NCBI GenBank assembly: GCA_021777365.1
Contig: JAJYDP010000196.1
Location: forward strand, 1-8,136
DNA length: 8,136 nt
Reading direction: 5' to 3'
Source: Chloroflexota bacterium
Lineage (GTDB): Bacteria; Chloroflexota; Limnocylindria; Limnocylindrales; CSP1-4
This document shows, in pieces, positions 1 through 8,127 of this stretch (positions are counted from its first letter, which is position 1; each line of letters starts with the position of its first letter). Under the pieces are notes generated by a model, which was given only the letters and a program-made list of their open reading frames with translations, had not been told where the DNA came from and did no database searches. Position numbers and translations under genes: made by a program.

Positions 1-164
1 TCGGGCGGCGGGTGGAGCTGACGGTCGAGGCGGACAGCGAGCCCGACGCCCGGGCGATCGCCGATCGACTGGCAGGCGAGCTGTTCGCGAACCCGCTGAT
101 CGAGACCTGGTGGGTCGAGGGGGTCGCCGGGGCAAGCTCGGTCCGGAGCGCAGGACCGGCATGA
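1..164 (+). CDS. purS: PurS, FGAM synthetase small subunit (3' end only)
   Basis: This is the C-terminal part of PurS, the small dimeric subunit that bridges PurL and PurQ in the three-part phosphoribosylformylglycinamidine synthetase (step 4 of purine synthesis, cytoplasmic). The frame starts mid-codon, with the first whole codon at 3, and gives 53 residues before the TGA at 162-164. PurS proteins are usually about 80-85 residues, so roughly the first 30-40 are missing. Two family signatures are visible. One is the strand VELTVEADSE. The other is the ending LAGELFANPLIETWWVEG, matching the usual 'L(L/A)NP-I-(E)-(D/T)-(Y/W)-V' end of the fold. After it comes a small extra tail, [13 protein letters not shown], that normal PurS proteins do not need. 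The stop overlaps the purQ start (ATGA, 161-164). The call rests on motif plus context, because a fragment this short is weak alone. Confidence 0.88.
   Translation, partial: GRRVELTVEADSEPDARAIADRLAGELFANPLIETWWVEGVAGASSVRSAGPA
152..155 (+). promoter_or_regulatory. Ribosome binding site deciding the purQ start
   Basis: AGGA lies 5 nt upstream of the ATG at 161. It supports that ATG over the in-frame upstream ATG at 110, which would add 17 basic, unconserved residues (MGRGGRRGKLG...) overlapping purS. PurQ proteins begin with a short strand like [12 protein letters not shown], which is what the 161 start gives. Confidence 0.6.
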
Positions 165-844
165 GAGTCGGGGTCGTCGTCTTTCCCGGCTCCAACTGCG
201 ACCGCGACGCGCTGCACGCCGCGCGCCTGGCCGGCGCCGAGGCGGTGTCGCTCTGGCATGAGACCGCTGACCTCCGGGGCGCCGACCTCGTGATCCTGCC
301 CGGGGGCTTCGCGTACGGTGACTACCTTCGCGCCGGCGTCCTGGCGAGGTTCAGCCCGATCATGGCGGCGGTCCGCGACCACGCGGCCCGGGGTGGCCTG
401 GTGCTGGGGATCTGCAACGGGTTCCAGGTCCTCGCCGAGGCGGGGCTGGTGCCTGGCGCGCTGCTCCGCAACGCCTCGCTCCGCTTCGAGCACCGCTGGG
501 TGCGCGTCTCCGTGGAACGGCGCGACACGCCGTTCACGCGCCTCGTGCCGGAGGGAATGCTGCTCCGGATGCCCGTCGCGCACGGCGAGGGCTGCTACTA
601 CCTGCCCGACGACGAGCTCGGCCGGCTCGAGGCATCCGGCCAGGTGCTGTTCCGCTACGCCGGGCCGGAGGGGAATCCCAACGGCTCCCTCCACGACATC
701 GCGGGAGTCGTGGACGCGGGTGGCCGCGTCTGCGGGTTGATGCCGCATCCCGAGCGCGCGGCGGAGGCGCTCCTCGGCTCGGACGACGGCCTGCTCCTGC
801 TGCGCTCGCTCGTCGAGAGTGCCGCGGCCGCGGTCCCGGCATGA
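161..844 (+). CDS. purQ: PurQ, FGAM synthetase glutamine amidotransferase subunit
   Basis: PurQ is the class I glutaminase subunit that makes ammonia from glutamine and passes it to PurL. The product is 227 aa, the normal size for the family. The N-terminal strand [14 protein letters not shown] (3-16) and the oxyanion-region loop [12 protein letters not shown] (48-59) are typical. The nucleophile is Cys85 in GICNGFQVL (83-91). His196 and Glu198 in MPHPERA complete the triad. AHGEG (140-144) and NPNGS (172-176) are further PurQ signatures. I prefer the ATG at 161 to the upstream one at 110 because it gives the family N-terminus and has AGGA 5 nt before it. Its stop overlaps the purL ATG (ATGA, 841-844). 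Nothing is truncated. The C-terminal tail SAAAAVPA is low-complexity and probably disordered. Confidence 0.97.
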   Translation: MRVGVVVFPGSNCDRDALHAARLAGAEAVSLWHETADLRGADLVILPGGFAYGDYLRAGVLARFSPIMAAVRDHAARGGLVLGICNGFQVLAEAGLVPGALLRNASLRFEHRWVRVSVERRDTPFTRLVPEGMLLRMPVAHGEGCYYLPDDELGRLEASGQVLFRYAGPEGNPNGSLHDIAGVVDAGGRVCGLMPHPERAAEALLGSDDGLLLLRSLVESAAAAVPA

Positions 845-3204
845 GCGCCACGGGTGCGCCGCGCGTCGCGCTCACGGCGCCCGTGCCGCTCCACCGGCAG
901 CTCGGCGTGACCGACTTCGAGCTCGACGCGATCCGGGCGAAGCTCGGCCGCGACCCGAATGAGCTCGAGCTCGCCATGTTCAGCGTGATGTGGAGCGAGC
1001 ACTGCTCATACAAGAGCTCGAAGTCGCTCCTGCGCACGCTCCCCACGGCCGGGTCGGCCGTGGTGGCCGGGCCGGGCGAGAACGCCGGCGTCGTGTCGAT
1101 CGGGGACGGGCTCGCGGTCGCCTTCAAGCTCGAGTCGCACAACCATCCCAGCGCGGTCGAGCCCTACCAGGGCGCCGCAACCGGGGTGGGCGGGATCCTG
1201 CGCGACATCTTCACCATGGGCGCCCGGCCCATCGCGGTGCTGGACGGCCTGAAGTTCGGCGATCCCTCGGAGGCGCGCACGCGGCACCTGGTGCGGGGCG
1301 TGGTTCGCGGCGTGGGTGGGTACGGGAACTGCGTCGGCGTGCCGACTATCGGCGGCGAGCTGGTGTTCCACCCGTCGTACGCCGGCAACCCGCTGGTGAA
1401 CGTGATGGCCGTGGGGTTGCTGGAGGAGCGCCACCTCACCCGGGCGGCGGCGCCGGGACCCGGGAACCTCGCCGTGCTCTTCGGCTCGACCACCGGCCGC
1501 GACGGGATCGGGGGCGCCTCGGTGCTGGCGAGCGCCACGTTCGGCGAGGACGACCCCTCGAAGCGGCCCAGCGTGCAGGTGGGCGACCCGTTCGCCGAGA
1601 AGCTGCTGATCGAGGCCAGCCTCGAGCTGATCCGGCGCGGGCTGGTCGAGGGGCTCCAGGACCTGGGAGCGGCCGGCATCACGTGCGCAGTCTCGGAGAC
1701 CGCCGACCGCGCCGGCACCGGCATCCTCGTCGACCTCGACGCGATTCCCCGGCGCGAGGAGGGGATGGCCCCGTTCGAGGTCATGATCAGCGAGTCGCAG
1801 GAGCGGATGCTCGCGATCGTGCGGCCGGAGCGGCTCGACGAGGTCGTCGAGGTCTGCACGCGCTGGGGCCTCCCCGCAGCGGTCATCGGGCGCGTCACCG
1901 GCGATGGCCTGGTCACCGTCGTGACCGGCGGCGTGGACGAACGCGGGTTGCCACGCCCGGCTGCGGAGGTGCTCGCGACCGTTCCGGCCGCGGCGCTCAC
2001 CAGTGACGCGATCGTGTACGACCGGCCGGCGCAGCCGCCGACCCACCGCCGGCAGGCACCCGCGCCCGGCGCCCCGGAATCGGCCTCGGATCGCCTGCCC
2101 GTCCGCGGGATGGACCCGGGCGCGGTCCTCCGCGGGCTCCTCGGGAGCGCGAACCTGGGGAGCCGCGCGTGGGTCACCACCCAGTACGACGCCACGGTGG
2201 GCGCGGACACGGTGGAGGCGAGCGAGCGCGCCGCGGGCATCCTGCGGATCAAGGGGAGCGCGAAGGGTCTCGCCTGCGCGACCGATGCGGTGGCGGGCGT
2301 GGGCGCCTTCGACCCCTACCTCGGCGCGGCGCTCGCCGTCGCGGAGTGCACCCGGAACGTGGTGGTGACCGGGGCCCGCCCGCTCGGCGTGACGAACTGC
2401 CTGAACTACGGGGACCCCGGGAAGTCCGAGGCGTTCTGGCAGCTGTCCGAGGCCGTGCGAGGGGTGGGCGACGCGTGCCGCGCGCTCGGGCTGCCGGTCA
2501 CCGGCGGCAACGTGAGCCTCTACAACGAGTCTCCGAACGGCCGCATCGTCCCCACCGCGCAGATCGGGGTCGTGGGCCTGCTCGACGACGTGGGTCGCCG
2601 GGTGACCCCCCAGTTCCGCCAGGCGGGCGACGTCGTGGCGCTGCTCGGCGAGGCCGTGCCGGGGCTCGCGGGTTCCGCGTACGCGGAGCTGGCCGGCTCG
2701 GCGGTGGAGGAGCGCCTGCCGTCGCTCGACCTGGCCCGCGAGGCGGCGCTCCAGCGGATGGCCCTTGCCGCGGCGAGGGCCGGGATCCTCGCCTCGGCGC
2801 AGGACGTGAGCGGGGGCGGGCTCGCGGTCGCCCTCGCGGAGTGCGCCATCTGGGGCGCGGTCGGCGCCCGGCTCTCGCTGCGGGTCAGCGCGGAGCCGGC
2901 GGTGGAGCTGTTCGGCGAGAGCCCGTCGCGGGTGCTGGTCACGGTGCGCCCCGCCGACCTGCCGAAGCTCGCGGTGCTCGCCGCGGAGCACGGCATTCCC
3001 CTCGAGCCGCTCGGCGAGGTGGGCGGCGACCGGCTGCAGATCGAGCTGGCCGGGGGAGGGGCCGCGGGGGCGGCCGAGGAGCGCGGGGCCTCCGTCGCCG
3101 ACGCGCTCGACTGCACGCTCGCGGCGCTGCGGCACGCCTGGGAGCAGGCGCTCCCCCGGGCGCTCGGCGACGACGAGTTCGTGCCTCCGCGTGGGGACGG
3201 GTGA
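841..3204 (+). CDS. purL: PurL, FGAM synthetase large subunit (small-PurL type)
   Basis: PurL is the ATP-dependent synthetase that converts FGAR to FGAM using ammonia from PurQ. At 787 aa it is the 'small' form that works with separate PurS and PurQ, not the roughly 1300-aa fused proteobacterial form. It is slightly longer than the usual ~740 aa. The N-terminal signature [11 protein letters not shown] (51-61) includes the conserved His54. The nucleotide/FGAR-binding stretch [14 protein letters not shown] (98-111), continuing to GVGGILRD, is intact. The second pseudo-repeat half begins around residue 430 and includes [23 protein letters not shown] (553-564) and [12 protein letters not shown] (654-665). 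Residues about 393-430, between the halves, are a Pro/Ala/Arg-rich linker ([17 protein letters not shown]) that accounts for part of the extra length. No Shine-Dalgarno sequence is seen before the ATG, which overlaps the purQ stop, so translation probably depends on coupling. Confidence 0.97.
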   Translation: MSATGAPRVALTAPVPLHRQLGVTDFELDAIRAKLGRDPNELELAMFSVMWSEHCSYKSSKSLLRTLPTAGSAVVAGPGENAGVVSIGDGLAVAFKLESHNHPSAVEPYQGAATGVGGILRDIFTMGARPIAVLDGLKFGDPSEARTRHLVRGVVRGVGGYGNCVGVPTIGGELVFHPSYAGNPLVNVMAVGLLEERHLTRAAAPGPGNLAVLFGSTTGRDGIGGASVLASATFGEDDPSKRPSVQVGDPFAEKLLIEASLELIRRGLVEGLQDLGAAGITCAVSETADRAGTGILVDLDAIPRREEGMAPFEVMISESQERMLAIVRPERLDEVVEVCTRWGLPAAVIGRVTGDGLVTVVTGGVDERGLPRPAAEVLATVPAAALTSDAIVYDRPAQPPTHRRQAPAPGAPESASDRLPVRGMDPGAVLRGLLGSANLGSRAWVTTQYDATVGADTVEASERAAGILRIKGSAKGLACATDAVAGVGAFDPYLGAALAVAECTRNVVVTGARPLGVTNCLNYGDPGKSEAFWQLSEAVRGVGDACRALGLPVTGGNVSLYNESPNGRIVPTAQIGVVGLLDDVGRRVTPQFRQAGDVVALLGEAVPGLAGSAYAELAGSAVEERLPSLDLAREAALQRMALAAARAGILASAQDVSGGGLAVALAECAIWGAVGARLSLRVSAEPAVELFGESPSRVLVTVRPADLPKLAVLAAEHGIPLEPLGEVGGDRLQIELAGGGAAGAAEERGASVADALDCTLAALRHAWEQALPRALGDDEFVPPRGDG

Positions 3205-3207
3205 GCC

Positions 3208-4629
3208 ATGTGCGGGATCGTCGGCGTCCACGCTCCCGGGCAGGAGGCTGCCGGCCTCGCCGCGCTCGGCCTTTTCGCGCTGCAGCACCGAGGTCAGGAA
3301 TCGGCCGGCGTCGCGGTCAGCGACGGCGACCAGGTGATGGTCTACAAGGACCTGGGGATGGTGAGCCAGGTGCTCGACGAGCGGCGGCTCCCCTCGCTGC
3401 GGGGCCACATGGCGATCGCCCACTGCCGGTACTCCACCACCGGGTCGACGCTCTGGGAGAACAGCCAGCCGGCGTTTCGGCTCGGGCCGCGACGCGTGGT
3501 GGCCATCGGGCACAACGGCAACCTGGTCAACACCCGGGAATTGCTGGAGCTCCTGCCCGGCGGGCGCCGCCAGCTGCAGGGATCGACCGACACGGAGCTC
3601 CTCACGGCCCTGCTGGCGAGCGCGGATGGCGGCGACCTGCTGGACGTGCTCGTGGCGATGCTGCCGCAGGTCCGCGGCGCGTTCGCGCTGGTCGTGATGG
3701 ACGAGCGCCGCCTGCTGGGGATCCGCGATCCCTGGGGGTTCCGCCCGCTCGTGCTCGGCCGGCTGCCCCACGGCGGCCCGCCGGACGACGGCGGCTGGGT
3801 GCTGGCGTCGGAGACCGCGGGGCTCGACGTGCTCGGCGCGGAGTACGTGCGCGACGTGGAGCCAGGCGAGATCGTCGTGCTCGGCGAGCCGGGCGGGCCG
3901 CGCTCGGTGCGCTTCGCGGAGGGCCGGGAACACCTCTGCGTGTTCGAGCTGATCTACTTCGCCCGCCCGGATTCGTACATGCTCGGACGCAACCTCTACG
4001 AGGCCCGACGGCGTATGGGCGAGGCGCTTGCGCGAGAGGCCCCGGCCGACGCCGACCTCGTGATGCCGGTGCCGGACACCGGGGGACCGGCGGCGGCCGG
4101 GTTCGCCGAGGCGAGCGGGATCCCGTACCGGGAAGGGATGACCCGCAACCGCTACGCCGGGCGCACCTTCATCCAGCCCAGCCAGGCCCTGCGGCAGCGC
4201 GGCGTCAACGTCAAGCTCAGCCCCCTCCCGGAGCAGCTGCGGGGGCGCCGGGTGGTGGTGGTGGACGACTCGATCGTGCGTGGCACGACCACCAAGCAGA
4301 TCGTGGCGCTGCTCCGGCGCGCCGGAGCCCGCGAGATCCACCTCCGCATCAGCGCCCCGCCGATCCACCACCCCTGCTTCTACGGCATCGACACCCAGAT
4401 CGAGACGGAGCTCATCGCCGCCAGCCACTCCGTCGAGGAGATCCGGGAGTTCGTGGGGGCCGACTCGCTCGCCTACCTGTCGATCGGGGGCGTGCTCGAC
4501 GCGATCGGGCTGCCGCGCGAGCGGTTCTGCTTCGCGTGCTTCGACGGGCTGTACCCGGTGCCGGTGCCGTACGACGCGACCTCCCACAAGTTCGTCCTCG
4601 AGGACACGCCGGTCGTGGCGCCGCGATGA
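3208..4629 (+). CDS. purF: PurF, glutamine PRPP amidotransferase, iron-sulfur type
   Basis: PurF makes 5-phosphoribosylamine from PRPP and glutamine, the committed and feedback-inhibited first step. The protein is 473 aa. The N-terminal Ntn-hydrolase domain starts MCGIVGVH, so Cys2 becomes the nucleophile after Met removal. There is no 11-residue propeptide as in B. subtilis. HRGQESAG, CRYSTTG and GHNGNLVN mark the glutaminase pocket. The phosphoribosyltransferase domain carries the PRPP loop VVVVDDSIVRGTT (349-361). Cys244 (LCVFELIYFARPDS), Cys390 (HPCFYGID), Cys441 and Cys444 (FCFACF) correspond in context to the four [4Fe-4S] ligands of the B. subtilis enzyme (Cys236, 382, 437, 440). A cluster is therefore predicted, and with it oxygen sensitivity. 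The ATG is 3 nt after the purL stop. GGGGA at 3193-3197 is a plausible ribosome site, 10 nt away. Confidence 0.97.
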   Translation: MCGIVGVHAPGQEAAGLAALGLFALQHRGQESAGVAVSDGDQVMVYKDLGMVSQVLDERRLPSLRGHMAIAHCRYSTTGSTLWENSQPAFRLGPRRVVAIGHNGNLVNTRELLELLPGGRRQLQGSTDTELLTALLASADGGDLLDVLVAMLPQVRGAFALVVMDERRLLGIRDPWGFRPLVLGRLPHGGPPDDGGWVLASETAGLDVLGAEYVRDVEPGEIVVLGEPGGPRSVRFAEGREHLCVFELIYFARPDSYMLGRNLYEARRRMGEALAREAPADADLVMPVPDTGGPAAAGFAEASGIPYREGMTRNRYAGRTFIQPSQALRQRGVNVKLSPLPEQLRGRRVVVVDDSIVRGTTTKQIVALLRRAGAREIHLRISAPPIHHPCFYGIDTQIETELIAASHSVEEIREFVGADSLAYLSIGGVLDAIGLPRERFCFACFDGLYPVPVPYDATSHKFVLEDTPVVAPR

Positions 4630-5810
4630 GGCGCGCCCAGGGCGCCACGTCCGGACCCGCGGGGCACGGAGCGGCCGATCCCGACCCCCGCCGGGAGGCC
4701 TACGCCCGGGCGGGCGTCGACGTCGCGGCCGGCGATCGTGCGGTCGAGCTCATGCGCGCGCGCGTGGCGGCCACGCACGGTCCCGGCGTCCTGGCCGGCA
4801 TCGGCGGGTTCGCGTCCGCCGTCCGCGTGCCGGCCGGGATGCGCGAGCCCGTCCTGGTCGGCGCCACCGACGGCGTCGGCACCAAGACGGCAATCGCGCG
4901 GGCCATGCGCCGGCTCGACACGATCGGCGAGGACCTCGTGGCGATGTGCGCCGACGATGTCGTCTGCCTGGGTGCGCGCCCGCTGTTCTTTCTCGACTAC
5001 GTGGCCGTGGGGCACGTCGATCCGGTCGACGTCGCCGCGCTGGTGGGCGGCGTGGCGCGCGGGTGCGAGCTGGCCGGCTGCGCGCTAGTCGGCGGCGAGA
5101 CGGCGGAGCATCCGGGCCTGATGGAGCCCGACGAGTTCGACCTGGCCGGCTTCTGCGTGGGGATCGCCGAACGCGACGACCTGCTCGATCCGGCCGCGGT
5201 GGAGGCCGGGGACGCGCTGCTCGGGCTCGCCGCCTCGGGGCTGCACGCCAACGGCTACTCGCTGGTTCGCGCGCTGCTCGCCCGCCACGAGTTGCCGCTG
5301 GACCGTCCGTTCCCGGAGGTCGTGCGTGCCGCGCTTGGCGAGGCGGAGGCGGCGCGCGTGACCACCGAGGAACCCGGGCAGGGGAGCGCGACGCTCGGCG
5401 ACGTGCTGCTCACCCCGACCCGCATCTATGCCGGCGATGTGCTGGCGCTGCGCGCGCATCTCGCAGGGCGCGGCATTGCGCTTCGCGCGCTCGCGCACGT
5501 CACGGGCGGCGGGCTGCACGGCAACGTGCCGCGTGCGCTGCCCGACACCCTCGCCGCGCGGCTCGACCCCGGATCGTGGCCGGAGCCGTCCGTGATCCGG
5601 CTGGTGGCGGCGCTGGGCGACATGGGCGGCGCGGAGGTGCGGGCCACCCTCAACGCCGGGATCGGGATGGTGGCCGTGATGTCAGAGGCCGGCGTGGAGC
5701 CGGCGCGCACGTTCCTGGCCAGGCGGGGCATCGCGGCGTGGCGGGTGGGGCGCGTGGTCCCCGCATCGGAGGCGGGCCCGGACCGGTACGTCGAGATCGA
5801 GCAACGATGA
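4626..5810 (+). CDS. purM: PurM, phosphoribosylaminoimidazole (AIR) synthetase
   Basis: PurM closes FGAM to AIR with ATP (step 5) and shares its fold with PurL. It is 394 aa against about 345 for E. coli PurM. The family core runs from YARAGVDVAAGD (26-37) through GPGVLAGIGGF (52-62), the ATP-site motif GATDGVGTK (79-87), ARPLFFLDYVAVG (117-129), GGETAEHPG (156-164), DLAGFCVG (172-179), SGLHANGYSLVR (204-215), TPTRIY (263-268), HVTGGGLHGNVPR (291-303) and NAGIGMV (343-349). Two parts explain the length: an Arg/Gly/Ala-rich N-terminal extension (1-25) and an insert of about 20 residues around 229-256. The ATG overlaps the purF stop (ATGA, 4626-4629) with no clear ribosome site. A later start is unlikely because no in-frame ATG or GTG lies between the extension and the conserved core. 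Confidence 0.96.
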   Translation: MRRAQGATSGPAGHGAADPDPRREAYARAGVDVAAGDRAVELMRARVAATHGPGVLAGIGGFASAVRVPAGMREPVLVGATDGVGTKTAIARAMRRLDTIGEDLVAMCADDVVCLGARPLFFLDYVAVGHVDPVDVAALVGGVARGCELAGCALVGGETAEHPGLMEPDEFDLAGFCVGIAERDDLLDPAAVEAGDALLGLAASGLHANGYSLVRALLARHELPLDRPFPEVVRAALGEAEAARVTTEEPGQGSATLGDVLLTPTRIYAGDVLALRAHLAGRGIALRALAHVTGGGLHGNVPRALPDTLAARLDPGSWPEPSVIRLVAALGDMGGAEVRATLNAGIGMVAVMSEAGVEPARTFLARRGIAAWRVGRVVPASEAGPDRYVEIEQR

Positions 5811-8011
5811 GCGCCCCGGCTGCCGTCCCGATCGCCGTGTGCGTCTCGGGACAGGGGAGCAACCTGCAGGCGATCGTCCGCGCCGAGCGTCGTGGGTGGC
5901 TCGCCGCCCGGACCGCACTGGTGCTCGCCGATCGCCCGTGCCCGGCCATCGACTGGGCGCGCGAGCAGTCCATCCCGACCGCGGTGCTGCGCCCGGCGGA
6001 CTACTCCGACCCGGCGGCGTGGGACCGGGCGGTTCTGGGGGCCCTGCAGGCCTCGGAGGCGCGCGTGGTCGCGCTGGCCGGCCTCATGCGGGTCGTCGGG
6101 CCGGCCACGCTGGCGGCCTTCCGGGGCCGCATGCTGAACGTGCACCCCAGCCTCCTGCCCGCGTTCCCCGGCGCACACGCCGTGCGAGACGCGCTGGCGG
6201 CGGGTGTCCGCGTGAGCGGCGTGACCGTCCACGTGGTCGACGAGGTGCTCGACGGCGGCCCGATCATCCTGCAGGAGGCGGTCCCGGTTCTCCCCGGCGA
6301 CGACGAGGCCGCGCTGCTCGCGCGCGTCCACGCGGTGGAGCACCGGCTTTTTCCGCGCGCGGTGGCGCTGATGGCCGCGGGCGCCGTGGCGACGGGACCC
6401 GACGGTCGGGTGTCGGTCGATCAGGTGCTGTCGGCCACGCTCCCCCGGCCGCGGCGGGCGCTCCTGTCCGTCTCCGACAAGGCGGGGCTCGCCGAGCTGG
6501 CCCAGGGACTCGCCGCGCTCGGGTTCGAGCTGGTCTCGACCGGCGGCACCGCGCGGACGCTGCGGGCGGCCGGCCTCGAGGTCACCGACGTCGCGGCCGT
6601 TACCGGGTTCCCGGAGATGCTCGACGGGCGCGTGAAGACGCTCCACCCGCGCATCGAGGCGGGCGTGCTCGCCGACCTCCGCCGTGCCGACCATGTCGCG
6701 CAGCTCGCGGCCGTGGGGATCGACCCGTTCGAGCTCGTGGTGGTCAACCTCTACCCGTTCGCCGCGGCGGCGGAGCGGCCGGGGATCGCGCTCGACGAGC
6801 TGGTCGAGGAGATCGACATCGGCGGCCCCACGCTGGTCCGCGCGGCGGCCAAGAACCACGCGTCTGTCGCGATCGTCACGGACCCGGCGGGGTACCCGGC
6901 GGTGCTCGCCGAGCTTCGGGCGGAGGGGCGCCTTGGCCAGGCCACCCGGCGGCGGCTGGCGGCGGCGGCGTTCCGCCACACGGCCGACTACGACGCACGG
7001 ATCGCGGCCGAGCTGCCGGGACGGCTGGGGCTCGGGCAGGCCGAGCCGTTCCCCGCGCACCTCTCGCTCGAGCTCGACCGAGTGCAGGCGCTGCGATACG
7101 GCGAGAACCCGCACCAGCGGGCGGCCGTGTACCGCCTGGGGGGCGCCTCGGGCGCCGCCGGGCCGTTCGCTCTTGGCGTGGATCTGCGCCAGGGCAAGGC
7201 GCTCAGCTACAACAACCTGCTCGACGCGTCGGCCGCCGCCGCGATCGCCCGCGATCTCCGGGGGCCGGCCTGCGCGATCGTCAAGCACACCAACCCGTGC
7301 GGCGCCGCCGAAGCCGGCGACATGGTCACGGCGTGGGAACGTGCCCTCTCGGGCGACCCGGTGAGCGCGTTCGGCGGCGTGGTGGCGCTCACCGGGCCGA
7401 TCGACCCGGCCCTGGCGGAGCGGCTCGTCTCGCTGTTCCTCGAGGTCGTGGTCGCGCCGTCCGTCGAGCCCGGAGCCGTGCCGACACTGGCCCGGCGCCC
7501 CAACCTGCGCGTGGTGGTGGATCCCTGGCTGGGCCGCCCGGCCGGCGAGCCGGTCGCCGAGTACCGGAGCGCGGGCGGGGCCGTGCTGGCGACCGAGTCC
7601 GATGTCCGCCCGGATGACCCGGCGACCTGGCGCCAGGTGACGTCGCGGGCTCCCGACGAACGGGAGCGGCGGGATCTCGACCTGGCCTGGCGGCTCGCCC
7701 GCCACGTCAAGTCGAACGCGATCGTCCTGGTGCGGGATGCCACGCTGGTGGGGATCGGCGCGGGACAGATGAGCCGGGTGGACAGCGCGCGGCTCGCTGT
7801 CGAGAAGGCGGGGCCGGAGCGCGCGCCGGGCGCCGTCTGCGCCTCGGACGCGTTCTACCCGTTTCCGGACGCCATGCTGGCCTGCGCGGACGCCGGCGTC
7901 ACGGCGTTCGTGCAGCCCGGTGGCTCGGTCCGCGACGACGAAGTGATCGCGGCCGCGGAGGCCGCGGGCGTCTCGATGCTGCTCACGGGCATCCGCCACT
8001 TCCGGCACTGA
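5807..8011 (+). CDS. purN-purH: PurN-PurH fusion: GAR formyltransferase + AICAR formyltransferase/IMP cyclohydrolase
   Basis: One 734-residue frame encodes two enzymes that are normally separate. Residues 1 to about 207 are Pur[15 protein letters not shown] (11-24), then [15 protein letters not shown] (108-122) and [10 protein letters not shown] (144-153). The catalytic Asn111, His113 and Asp149 match E. coli Asn106, His108 and Asp144. Residues about 215-734 are PurH. The cyclohydrolase domain has [11 protein letters not shown] (217-227), STGGTARTL (244-252), RVKTLHP (Lys277), VNLYPF (Tyr316), DIGGPTLVR (Asp337) and Lys349. The formyltransferase domain has LRYGENPHQ (429-437), the Lys493-His494 pair in [20 protein letters not shown] (703-714) and the terminal LTGIRHFRH. 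The segments abut with little or no linker (about 208-215). There is no stop between them, and the possible internal GTG starts at 6410 and 6425 lack good ribosome sites. The ATG overlaps the purM stop. The functions are secure. That the fusion is native and not an assembly error is likely but untested. Confidence 0.94.
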   Translation: MSAPAAVPIAVCVSGQGSNLQAIVRAERRGWLAARTALVLADRPCPAIDWAREQSIPTAVLRPADYSDPAAWDRAVLGALQASEARVVALAGLMRVVGPATLAAFRGRMLNVHPSLLPAFPGAHAVRDALAAGVRVSGVTVHVVDEVLDGGPIILQEAVPVLPGDDEAALLARVHAVEHRLFPRAVALMAAGAVATGPDGRVSVDQVLSATLPRPRRALLSVSDKAGLAELAQGLAALGFELVSTGGTARTLRAAGLEVTDVAAVTGFPEMLDGRVKTLHPRIEAGVLADLRRADHVAQLAAVGIDPFELVVVNLYPFAAAAERPGIALDELVEEIDIGGPTLVRAAAKNHASVAIVTDPAGYPAVLAELRAEGRLGQATRRRLAAAAFRHTADYDARIAAELPGRLGLGQAEPFPAHLSLELDRVQALRYGENPHQRAAVYRLGGASGAAGPFALGVDLRQGKALSYNNLLDASAAAAIARDLRGPACAIVKHTNPCGAAEAGDMVTAWERALSGDPVSAFGGVVALTGPIDPALAERLVSLFLEVVVAPSVEPGAVPTLARRPNLRVVVDPWLGRPAGEPVAEYRSAGGAVLATESDVRPDDPATWRQVTSRAPDERERRDLDLAWRLARHVKSNAIVLVRDATLVGIGAGQMSRVDSARLAVEKAGPERAPGAVCASDAFYPFPDAMLACADAGVTAFVQPGGSVRDDEVIAAAEAAGVSMLLTGIRHFRH

Positions 8012-8026
8012 AAGCTCCGCCGCCGA

Positions 8027-8039
8027 GGGCCCACGGCCC
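8027..8039 (+). terminator. Weak hairpin after purN-purH, possible terminator
   Basis: GGGCC (8027-8031) can pair with GGCCC (8035-8039) across a 3-nt loop, 15 nt after the purH stop. No T-run follows, so it does not look like a classical intrinsic terminator. In DNA this G+C-rich, short hairpins of this size also arise by chance. It is recorded only because the operon appears to end here. Confidence 0.2.
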
Positions 8040-8058
8040 GCCATCTGCCAGCCGGCAC

Positions 8059-8089
8059 TTGAGGCGGCCGGGGCGCGCCGCGGTACACT
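8059..8089 (+). promoter_or_regulatory. Candidate sigma-70-type promoter for the next transcription unit
   Basis: TTGAGG (8059-8064) resembles a -35 box at four of six positions. TACACT (8084-8089) is a plausible -10 box for a G+C-rich bacterium. The spacer is 19 nt, longer than the 17-nt ideal, and contains the palindrome GGCGCGCC (8072-8079). This is one of the few A/T-containing spots in the intergenic stretch. Transcription would start near 8096-8098 and run out of the window. It lies 48 nt beyond the purH stop, so it would serve a downstream gene or RNA, not the pur operon. No experimental support is possible from sequence alone. Confidence 0.4.
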
Positions 8090-8093
8090 GCAG

Positions 8094-8127
8094 CCGCAAC
8101 GGTACGTGCCCGCGCGGGCACCGCAAC
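8094..8127 (+). repeat. Perfect 16-nt palindrome flanked by CCGCAAC direct repeats
   Basis: GTGCCCGCGCGGGCAC (8106-8121) is a perfect inverted repeat. As RNA it would form a 6-bp stem with a GCGC loop, possibly extended by GGU (8101-8103) pairing with ACC (8126-8128) across an internal loop. The 7-mer CCGCAAC occurs on both sides (8094-8100 and 8121-8127), and CGGTAC occurs at 8081-8086 and 8100-8105. The site lies just downstream of the candidate promoter, so it could be an operator or the first hairpin of a leader or small RNA. The window ends before that can be decided. Confidence 0.45.

Noticed and set aside
4249..4264. GGTGGTGGTGGTGG run resembling a microsatellite
   Set aside because: It encodes the conserved VVVVDD strand of the PurF PRPP-binding loop; the repetition follows from consecutive GTG valine codons.
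1006..4587. A 1193-codon open frame on the minus strand opposite purL and purF
   Set aside because: It is a by-product of very high G+C and strong third-position bias. Its translation is Arg/His/Ala/Pro-rich low-complexity sequence with no recognisable domain, and the opposite strand encodes two conserved enzymes over the same bases.
2169..4625. In-frame 5' extension of purM through purL and purF (same frame, no stop)
   Set aside because: The extension is a shadow of purL and purF, with Arg/Gly/Ala-rich sequence and no homology. The ATG at 4626, overlapping the purF stop, fits the operon's junction pattern.
4280..5806. In-frame 5' extension of purN-purH through purF and purM
   Set aside because: It is low-complexity Arg/Ser/Ala-rich sequence in a shadow frame. 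PurN homology begins at the ATG at 5807.
6369..6373. TGATG, as a possible old purN stop/start junction
   Set aside because: The TGA is out of the PurN frame and the site falls inside the conserved PurN C-terminal helix ([13 protein letters not shown]), well before the PurH start, so it does not mark a lost gene boundary.
5426..8044. An 872-codon open frame on the minus strand opposite purM and purN-purH
   Set aside because: Same cause: the translation is Arg/Gly/His-rich without motifs and lies opposite well-conserved purM, purN and purH coding sequence.
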